NCBI GenBank assembly: GCA_023548195.1
Contig: JAJHZJ010000800.1
Span: 310,001-374,000, forward strand
From: Bettongia penicillata ogilbyi
Lineage: Eukaryota; Chordata; Mammalia; Diprotodontia; Potoroidae
Reading direction: 5' to 3'
Length of the DNA: 64,000 nucleotides
Shown in pieces: positions 56,640-64,000 of this stretch (within the stretch, counting starts at the first letter, position 1; the number at the start of each line of letters is the position of its first letter). The position numbers were made by a program, and so were the translations under genes. Under the pieces are notes generated by a model. It was not told the origin of the DNA, did no database searches, and saw only the letters and a list, made by a program, of their open reading frames with translations.

Positions 56640-57440
56640 TCCCCAAGTTTTTCTGAAGTTGTTACTTTCATAGTTTCTTACAGTATTCCATTATATTCAT
56701 TTTTATTAATTGACTCAGCTCTACCCCAACTTGATTTCCAATCCTCTTAGTTTCTAGCTCTTTAAAGAAAAAGTTCTAATAAATACTTCGGCATATATGA
56801 GTCCTTTTCTCCTTTCTTAGAATAGGGTATAGGCCTGTTATCAATTATGGTTGTATATGGGAAGCTATGTATGCATACTTTAATGATTTGGGACCTTTAG
56901 TTTAAGAACTGGACTATTTCACAACTCCACTAACTTCATATATATAAATCTTTTCTGAAAGGCTCTCCAATGTTTGTCATTTTCCTTTCCAATGTCATTC
57001 AACATTGCTGAAAAAACAAAGTCGTTGAGTATGAGACAGAACTTTATAAAGAATTGCTTTTTCTTGTTGGTTATTTTGAACGTATTTTCATAATTGTTGA
57101 TAACTTGGATTTCTTTCTTGAAAACTGTTTATATCCTTTGACTTTCTTTTGGGGGAAAGGTTTTTGTTATCTACTTGAATCAGCTCCATATGTTATCTTG
57201 GAAATGAGACTTTTATCAAAGAAACCTGCAGGAAAGGTTTTCCCCTCTAGTGAACTATTTTTTATTTAACTACGTTTGTTTTGTTTATGCAAAACCCTTT
57301 AAATAATATGTAATTAAAATTGCCCTTTTTATCTTCTGCAATCTTCTTATCCCTTATTAGGTCATGAACTCTACTGCTTTCAAGTTGTGAAAAATATTCT
57401 CTACCTTGCTCCTCTAATTTACTTTGTCACCTTTTGTTAC
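56640..57440 (-). mobile_element. L1 3' fragment, antisense
   Basis: CAGTATTCCATTATATTCAT, CAATGTTTGTCATTTTCCTT, TATATCCTTTGACTTTC and related landmarks of antisense L1. Confidence 0.6.
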
Positions 57441-57447
57441 GATTTTA

Positions 57448-57692
57448 GCCACAGTTAGGTGGCACAATGGATAAGAGTGATGGGTCTGGAGTCAAGAAGA
57501 CCTGAGTTAAAATATGGCATCAGGCACGAATTACTTGGCTGTATGATTCTGAAAAAGTCACTTAACTGTTTCCTCAATTGTAAAATGAGGATAAAAATAG
57601 CACCTACTTTCACAGGGTTGTTGTGAAGATCAGGTGAGGTTTAAACCCCAATGCCTGGCACCTAGTAGGCACATAATAAATACTTGTTCCTT
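57448..57692 (+). repeat. Full-length CORE SINE
   Basis: GCCACAGTTAGGTGGCACAA, GGAGTCAAGAAGACCTGAG, CAGGGTTGTTGTGAAGATCA, GCCTGGCACCTAGTAGGCAC. Confidence 0.85.
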
Positions 57693-57924
57693 GTCCTTTC
57701 CTATCTAAATCATGTATCCATTTGGAGCTTATCTTTGTATATTTGTGGGAGATTCTGGTCTATACTTAACTAATGTTAGATTGCCTTTTAGTTTTCTCAG
57801 CAATTTTTGTCCAGTAGTGAGTGAGACCTTGTCCTAGAGTTATCATTCTGCCCAAAGGAAGTCAAAGTCAGAAATAAAGTTCCAATATATCAAAATATTC
57901 GTAGGAAACAAAATGACTGCTTAC

Positions 57925-58060
57925 CAATTAGACAATTGCATGTGAACATAATGGAATAATACGATGCAGACAGAAATGACTAATATGAAGAATTCAGAGA
58001 AATGAGGCAAGATTTATATGAACCAGTACAGACTGAAATTAAGTGTAAGCAACAATCCCA
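57925..58060 (+). mobile_element. L1 ORF2 3' scrap
   Basis: CATAATGGAATAATACGATG, AGATTTATATGAACCAGTAC. Confidence 0.5.
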
Positions 58061-58264
58061 CTGAAAGGAAGCCAACTTATGAATAAAGAAAAAATCAAAT
58101 GAAGATTCTGGAGAAACATCCCACCCTCACAGCAGAGATGGGATACTGATAGAACACTAGCGTATGTATTGTCAGACACTATCTCTGCAAGGGATAGTTT
58201 TCCAGAATTTTCTTTGTTCCAGAGGAGGGAGGGTTCAATATGGAGTAGGCTGATGGTAGAAATC

Positions 58265-58522
58265 TGTTGTTCAGTCATTTTTCACTTGTGTCCAACTCTC
58301 CTTGACCACATTTGGGGTTTTCTTGGCAGAGATACTAGAGTGCTTTGCTATTTCTTTTTCCAGCTCCTTTTACAAATGAGGAAACTGAGGCAAACAGGGT
58401 TAAATGACTTGCCCAGGGTCACACAGCTAGCAAATGTATCAGGCCAGGTTTGAACTCTGCAAGATGAAATCTTCCTGATTCCAGGTCTGGTGCTCCATCC
58501 ACTGCACCTCCTAGCTGGCCCC
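58265..58522 (-). repeat. tRNA-derived SINE with RTE-like tail, antisense
   Basis: TGTTGTTCAGTCATTTTTCA at the tail end, AAATGAGGAAACTGAGGCAA, CCCAGGGTCACACAGCTAGC and the head rc CACTGCACCTCCTAGCTGGC. Confidence 0.9.
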
Positions 58523-58887
58523 GGTAAATTACCAGGATATAGAGGAAAGTCATCAATAAATACAAAAGCTACCTACACACAGACATACACGCTACCACTT
58601 TGGCCACTATCAAGCCACTTATTTTTACCCATTATAGACCCAGAAGAGGTCTGAGCAAGCATTTAATCTTTTAACTTTAGGGATGAGGAAAGAGGCTTTC
58701 AAGAAGTGACCTGAGGGTCACACAAGTTATTTTGCCCCTCATGACAGGAACTAGATATGTAGTTCCAACTCCCCTCCCTCCCCAACTCAAATCCCCAAAA
58801 CAAAACAGAACCTGAATGTTTCAGCAGCCAGGTTATCCCCCAATTTAAATGAGCAGGCAGAGAGAACTTGAATGCTCCTTCCCACTG

Positions 58888-59040
58888 TAGCAGTAGGAAA
58901 CCTACAGCCTTGACACCCCATGGACTGACTGAATCCAAACTTCACACAACAATCATTCTGTGAAATTTGGATTCAAAGGGCCGCACTTGAGGATGTAGAG
59001 GGACACATGTAGCCTCAAGCCTGCAGGTTCCCCACCCCTG
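58888..59040. mobile_element. Small foldback hAT-like element
   Basis: About 153 bp, almost palindromic: the right end read inward is CAGGGGTGGGGAACCTGCAG and the left side shows the worn equivalent TAGCAGTAGGAAACCTACAG; the centre has AATCCAAACTTCAC mirrored as GTGAAATTTGGATT. No coding. Confidence 0.6.
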
Positions 59041-59599
59041 GAAGCCATAAGCAAGCCACTATTAGCTTTGTGAACCTGTTTCTTCACCTATGCATTTTAA
59101 CATTACCCATTGGGCTAAATGCTCTCATGATCCTTTCCAGCTTTAAAAACTAAGTGATAGGACCTTTTATGTGAGAAAATGGTCAAATTTAGCCCTTAGA
59201 TTAGAGGGTGGTTCAAAAGACAAACCTGTGAGTGAACTTTCAGTAGGTTTTGAGCAGTAGGCCAGTGGTAAAGTGAAATGTTGGAATGAAAGGGGTTGTT
59301 AGGGAAAGAGGGTGGGCAGGGGAGACGGGTCAGACAGAGTAAACTCATTCACCTGGATTCAGGCCAAGCAAAATCGTGGCTTCCCATCCTACATCAGGCA
59401 CTGGACTCCTACCGAACTAGGTATTTGTTACTGGCTAACAGAGTAATAGCCATATACAGCAATCATATTGCACAGTCCTCTGTATTAAATTTGTCTCCCC
59501 CTGTGTATGTCTATTAAACTTTAGTGATGTCATCACCCAATATTTTAATAAGTTCGATTCAGTATAGTTTAAGCATCTAAAGCAACATAAGGCATCATA

Positions 59600-60415
59600 C
59601 CACATAATGGCAAAGACATTTTTATTTTTCACTGGCAAAAGGTTTATGAAAGTTGCTGATTTAAAAATACTTCCCATCTATTTTAAGCACTGTAAATAGT
59701 TACGTCCCTAATACTTATTGCTCAGTTAAGGAAGAAAATTTTAAAACCAGTCATAATTAAAAAAAAACAAAACTTTCCTTTCTAAAGCTCGTGAAAGATA
59801 CTGAAACAAATATCCCAGAGACTTAAGTGCTGTATAATTAAGTTACCCATCTCATAATGCCATAGCCTATTCTGTGGAGATCATAAGAATATTGTCTTTG
59901 ATTTTTCTTCAAGTCTTTGTTTACTTAAACTGTCATAGTGGTTATCATGATAAGGCATGTGCATATATGCACACCTTGGGACCCAGACCCAGATTAACTT
60001 CTAACTCATTCATTAGGTTCAAGACAAAGTTTCTGGTCAATGAGAAGAAAAAACCTTCAATCAATCCTTTCAGAGCTTGGAAAGTTTTGTTTACTTTTTA
60101 AAACAGAATGAGATCTTCCAAGGGAAGGGAAATGGGCACCTTTTATGAAAAGGATTTGCACACTCCTTGAGCCCACAGAGGAATTAGACAATACACCTGC
60201 AGCTTTCCCATATAATGCAAGACTTATAAACTGAACCCAAGAAGCTAAGAAGAAAAGATTAAGTTGAAAGCACCTATTGAAAATATCCTAGCAAGGATGG
60301 CAACAGTATTAATACCATCAGAAGTACTAATGAGTCTGTGTTTAATCTGTGTGGTTAGAACTCCATTCCATTAGGCTGGGATCTACTGTGTTTTTTTCTC
60401 TGGTCTAGTGCAAAC
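59600..60415 (-). other. DCAF4: Probable DCAF4 3' UTR
   Basis: About 0.8 kb after the DCAF4 stop on the minus strand with no recognised repeat, ending near an AATAAA at 59626-59621. An ATTAAA at 60346-60341 could give a much shorter form. Extent is inferred. Confidence 0.4.
59621..59626 (-). promoter_or_regulatory. Candidate poly(A) signal AATAAA for DCAF4
   Basis: Canonical hexamer on the minus strand 790 nt past the stop, followed by GT-rich sequence (TATGTGGTATG) downstream. No other strong candidate was seen closer except ATTAAA at 60346-60341. Confidence 0.35.
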
Positions 60416-60609
60416 TCAATTATAGGAAAAACAGTAGAGATCTTGTCGAACAGCCAAGAGCAATCCCGGCACTCCTTGGGGACCCCCAAGACGGGAAGAG
60501 AAAACCACACTGGGGATGTTGTCCTTGGAGGATGGGTATGGGGAAGGGATGGTTCTGAGCAGATGGGTATCACAAAGGCTCCATATTCGTGTATAGCAGT
60601 CCTGCCCCA
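60416..60609 (-). CDS. DCAF4: DCAF4 last coding exon
   Basis: Acceptor CTTTTCAG ends at 60610; 194 nt to TGA. It encodes [20 protein letters not shown] and then the conserved [16 protein letters not shown]-like and [15 protein letters not shown] end. A Met codon sits near the exon start, but the AG acceptor and homology show this is internal coding sequence. Confidence 0.95.
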
Positions 60610-63600
60610 CTGAAAAGGGAAAAAAGGGTTGGTTAATGATGAGATGCTGAGCAGGTGTACTTTAACAATTCTTTTAAGTTTCTCTAGCACTAGGCATGTA
60701 CATGTGAAAGAGAGTGTTAATAACAGTGTAAATAACAAAGAAAGAGTGTAAGTAACAGAAATGTAGGATTTCTAAACAGTGTTCTAATATAAGCATATTG
60801 TGAGGTTCTCAAAGTGATAATATGCAAATCTCTGGACACTGTAGCTCAGGAGACTTTGAGAAGCTTGACAGACTAATGTAGACCATTAGACTTTGCTGAG
60901 TTGCCCAGACTTACTCTCTTTCCTCTGGGCCAAGGATCCGACACCTTAGGCGAGAGGTGGGGGTGTAGAAGTACACTAGGGGACAACTCAACCAGGGTAT
61001 GTGGGTGAAGGGGAGTTTATACCAGCAACTCCCTGGCCTACCCTTCTTTATTCTCTTTACAATTCTTCCTCAAAATGTGAAGGGTGGGTCAGTTTTATTT
61101 CTTGGACTTGGGAAAATAAACAAATAAAATGGAAAATTTCAAAGATGTTTGCTACTCCTGCATGTGTATCTCTAACTGCAAACCAGCTAATTCTCCCTGA
61201 AGCCTTGCCTCACACAAAGGCTCAGTTTATGTCTTTAGGGCTCACAGTTCTTGAGAAAATGGGTTATATTTGTTAGGCAAATATAGGAAAACTTGACTGC
61301 TGCAATGTGTACACTATTTGGAAGTCTTCAGAGGAAATACATTTGGAAGGTAAGCATAGTGATAGCTTACTGTGTTATCCAAGAGATTAGGGACTCAGAT
61401 TTGGTTTTATACACGTTATCTTGAAACCCTGTCCATTAGGATTTATTTATCTACTTATTAGGAATTATTTGCTTGAGAATATGGACTCATAAAGATTATG
61501 TAAGAGGCAAGGGTCCAGGGTCCAGGAAAGTTGTTAAATTTTTCAAAATTTCTTTTGGTAGCTGTGTATATAGGAAGCAAGTAGCAATTTTTGGGGGTGT
61601 GGTGTTGTGGTGGTGCTGAATCCCACAATAAAGTATCTTATGGATGATATCCCATAGTCAGATGGATACCAAATCCAAGTCTGTCATCTTCAGTCTTATT
61701 CTACCTCATCTCATGTGGCTACCTATTTTGTATAACTAGGTTTGCACAAAATTTTCACTATTTTTAACCCTTTCCTTCATTATTGAAAATGTGCCCAATA
61801 TCCACCACTACTTTTCTTCAAGTTTGTTCCAGGCAAGCTTATGTAGCCTAACCAATAGCCCTTGGCTCCTCCTCACTGATGTGTTGTCTACTGCTAACCA
61901 GTGGAGACTACATGAGAAATAATACAGTAGAATGGAATCTCATATCATAAACCCTATATGACATTCCAAGGTAACTTGAAGTTGAGGGGCAGGTCTGTTT
62001 TCCGTTGACTCCCTATATATAAATGTGTCTTTCCCACATACCTGCTATCAGAAGTCCTTCTTCCTCATGTACATGCAGGGGCAGGTAGGCATATTCGTTA
62101 TTGTGACCCTCATATTGTTTCACACACTTATTTGCCCTCAGGTCCCATAGCTTGATCTGTGAGTTAAGGTCATAAAGGGAAAATCATGAGAAACTAGCTA
62201 CTTTACCAGGAATATCAGTTAAACAAAGAGCTGGCAGCTAGAATCAGACTACAAGCTTACCTTTAAAAGAGTAAAACAAAACGCCATATTCATGTTGGGC
62301 AAGGCCCAGTCAGTTCCAGAGTACTTAGTGCCTGCCGATTCCCACTCTCCAGTTCCCAGGTTATCACTCTCTCTTTAAACTCTAGGAATGATAGTCATGC
62401 TCATGTCTGCCTGGGGTGGAGTAGCAAAGCAAGGCCCCCAAAACTCAGCTCATCAGATCTCCTCTGCTTCTTAAAAAACATACCACATGACAGCTTTCTA
62501 ATGGATCTCTCTTCCTTCTCAAGTAGTACATACCAAGTTCAAAGATGGATATAATTTTTTTCTAAGTGGCTACTTCCTGAGTCTGGGGTCTGACCAGGGT
62601 CCAGACTGGGTCTTAGACACATTAACTGTGTGACCCTAGGAAAGCACTGAACCTTGGCTTCAGTTTCCTCATCTATAAAATGTAGATAATACTACCTGCA
62701 ATATGTTTCACAGGGCTACTGTAAGAAAGTGCTGTGCAGACTTTAAAGTACTATATAAACGTCAACTATTACTGTTTTCTTTGGAGCAGGGCACTTCTAG
62801 TGAAGACCCTCTACCTGGGTCCCTCAAAGAAATCAGGTTTGCTTCTGTACCTTTCCAGACATATCTGCTGCCATTAGGTGCTGCTCATCCTGTAAGACCC
62901 GAGCAGAGGTTACAGCTGAGTCATGGAAGAAGCGGGCAGCTTTCCAGCCCTGGCCTTTACGACTCCGGTGACGCAGATCGATGGCGAAGACCTCGCCAGA
63001 GCGGCAGCCATTGAACAGGAGAGGGCTCTATGTAGAGAGGGATGGAACATCTATGCTGGTTCATTACATTAACATCTATTGTCTGCTTGTAAACCAACCA
63101 CAACCACCAGTAAGCCAGATCTAATTAAGTTTGAAAATCTTCTGCAAAGTTAATCTACTAATTCTCAAGTTATGTTAGAATTCCCTATACAATGGGGAGT
63201 GGTGGTAGAGGGCATACAGTGGGGAGGGGTGGGGAACATACCATGATCATCTTTTCTGGGTTTCGGTTAACTATCACCTGAACTCTTGATTAGATCTTTT
63301 CTTTTCTTCCTTTAATTAACAGTTCTCAATTCTCTCACCCCATTGAGAAGGAAAAGAATATGAATAATCAAAAAAAAGAAAAAAAAAAGATGTTTCAGTC
63401 TGCACTTGATTAGATCAATTTTTTAGTCTCAACCAACCTGGGTGGCAAACTGTTGTGTCAGTACATCACTGTTGGTCCCAAACACCTGCCGATGACCAGT
63501 CACTGCGTTGGTTATAAGGACCCTTCTGGACAAGCCTAAGGGAGACACCACAAGTTCAAGTGAGGACAGACTCCTACTAAATCATTCCCTTATTTTAGGT

Positions 63601-63723
63601 TTTAAGGAACAGGTCAGCGCTCACCTGTACTGAAGCAATTATTAGCCTGGGGGTTCAGGCACCACGCACAAGACCAGGCAGTGGAGATCTTAAAACTACA
63701 AAGCATACCAGGCTGGTCTCCTG
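60416..63723 (-). CDS. DCAF4: DCAF4 (WDR21A), partial, last five coding exons
   Basis: Minus-strand exons in transcript order: 63723-63625, 63535-63438, 63027-62851, 62156-62042 and 60609-60416 (TGA at 60418-60416). All junctions are GT-AG and phases agree. The roughly 226 residues match the C-terminal half of DCAF4 (human about 495 aa), with WD40 blades such as [24 protein letters not shown] and YTRIWSL. In known biology DCAF4 is a substrate receptor of CUL4-DDB1 E3 ubiquitin ligases; the WDLR at 62147-62136 fits the WDxR motif used by DCAFs to dock on DDB1. Upstream exons are beyond position 64000. The convergent arrangement with ZFYVE1 is as in human. Confidence 0.95.
60610..62041. other. 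DCAF4 intron, nothing recognised
   Basis: 1432 bp between the last two coding exons without a named repeat. Confidence 0.5.
62042..62156 (-). CDS. DCAF4: DCAF4 exon (WD40 blade with WDLR motif)
   Basis: Acceptor CTCACAG ends at 62157, donor GTATGT at 62041; 115 nt. It encodes [17 protein letters not shown] and [18 protein letters not shown], ending in one base that completes a Val codon with the last exon. Confidence 0.95.
62590..62778 (+). repeat. CORE SINE in a DCAF4 intron
   Basis: GTGTGACCCTAGGAAAGCAC, TTTCCTCATCTATAAAATGT, GTAAGAAAGTGCTGTGCAGA. It ends about 70 bp from the donor of a DCAF4 exon. Confidence 0.8.
62851..63027 (-). CDS. DCAF4: DCAF4 exon (WD40 blade, [19 protein letters not shown])
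   Basis: Acceptor CTACATAG ends at 63028, donor GTACAG at 62850; 177 nt, 59 codons, phase 0 both ends. It carries [17 protein letters not shown] and LMAADMSGK. Confidence 0.95.
63285..63415 (-). mobile_element. L1 3' scrap in a DCAF4 intron
   Basis: CCCATTGAGAAGGAAAAGAA and TTTCAGTCTGCACTTGATTA, as in the L1 fragment at 10130. Confidence 0.4.
63438..63535 (-). CDS. DCAF4: DCAF4 exon ([16 protein letters not shown])
   Basis: Acceptor CTTAG at 63540-63536, donor GTTGGT at 63437; 98 nt. It encodes [19 protein letters not shown] and then [13 protein letters not shown], a WD40 blade. The preceding intron is only 89 bp. Confidence 0.94.
63625..63723 (-). CDS. DCAF4: DCAF4 exon (leftmost in transcript seen here)
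   Basis: Donor GTGAGC at 63624-63619. It encodes [34 protein letters not shown], a strong match to DCAF4. The acceptor is ambiguous: TAG then CAG in tandem allow starts at 63723 or 63720 without changing the frame. No further exon is recognisable between 63724 and 64000. Confidence 0.92.
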
Positions 63724-64000
63724 CTACATTTAGAAAGTAAAAGAAAGGAAAATAATAATTTTTAGGTAGGCAAATGTGAAATAACATATTAGTACAATTC
63801 CATATTTCCACTGCAGTACCCATAACATGTCCTCATCTTTCCCACATATCCAGGAAACTTTCAGAGATTAGCAACTACTATCTATAAATTACGCTACACC
63901 AGGTTTTCTTGTGGCTAGGAATAGAACCTTTCTGCACCTAGCTCTTGGGAAACCTGCTAATGTATTCACATATGGGTGGAGTCCATGCCAATTTTTCTGA

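Noticed and set aside
62703..63014. Plus-strand 103-codon frame
   Set aside because: Antisense of a DCAF4 WD40 exon combined with a SINE end.
1..64000. CRISPR array, bacterial operon, prophage or rRNA
   Set aside because: No spaced direct repeats, no Shine-Dalgarno-type gene clusters and no rRNA segment; the window is vertebrate nuclear DNA.

Overview
The window is mammalian nuclear DNA, most likely from a marsupial. Four things suggest this: spliced genes with vertebrate splice sites; exons that read almost like the human ZFYVE1 and DCAF4 proteins; abundant MIR/CORE-type SINEs, some with an RTE (BovB-like) tail; and L1-lineage sequence of the kind typical of opossum and Australian marsupials. 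The species cannot be named from the sequence alone. There are no operons, CRISPR arrays or bacterial features.

Layout. From 1 to 16632 the sequence reads as one large ZFYVE1 intron packed with repeats. The first coding exon (about 161 codons in human) is not in the window and should lie upstream. From 16633 to 43734, ten coding exons on the + strand encode ZFYVE1 (DFCP1) from the nucleotide-binding domain to the stop codon, 616 codons that correspond to human residues 162-777. All splice junctions are canonical and all phases add up. A 3' UTR probably runs to about 45350. From about 45350 to 59600 there is intergenic DNA dominated by L1 debris and SINEs. From 60416 to 63723 on the - strand lie the last five coding exons of DCAF4, a WD-repeat substrate receptor of CUL4-DDB1 ubiquitin ligases. 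Its upstream exons lie beyond the right edge. The two genes are convergent, as ZFYVE1 and DCAF4 are on human chromosome 14. They do not share a pathway; they are simply neighbours.

Mobile DNA. The most striking content is three copies (3696-6514 minus, 10828-13657 minus, 22259-25030 plus) of an L1-derived element that carries a 5' UTR, ORF1 and a 3' UTR but no ORF2. Two of them are flanked by perfect 15-bp target-site duplications, so each inserted as a complete ORF2-less unit. This is the HAL1 (half-L1) architecture. All three start with a YY1-like motif and have a GC-rich 5' region. In that region an antisense reading frame runs out toward the flank, recalling primate L1 ORF0. Other repeats include older L1 ORF2 fragments, L2 and CR1/L3 fossils, about twenty SINEs, two hAT-type DNA transposon fossils (one with a recognisable 8-bp duplication inside a SINE), and simple repeats.

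Other points: a 52-bp tandem duplication ends exactly at the 3' splice site of the last ZFYVE1 exon, and a DCAF4 acceptor has two CAG/TAG choices three bases apart.
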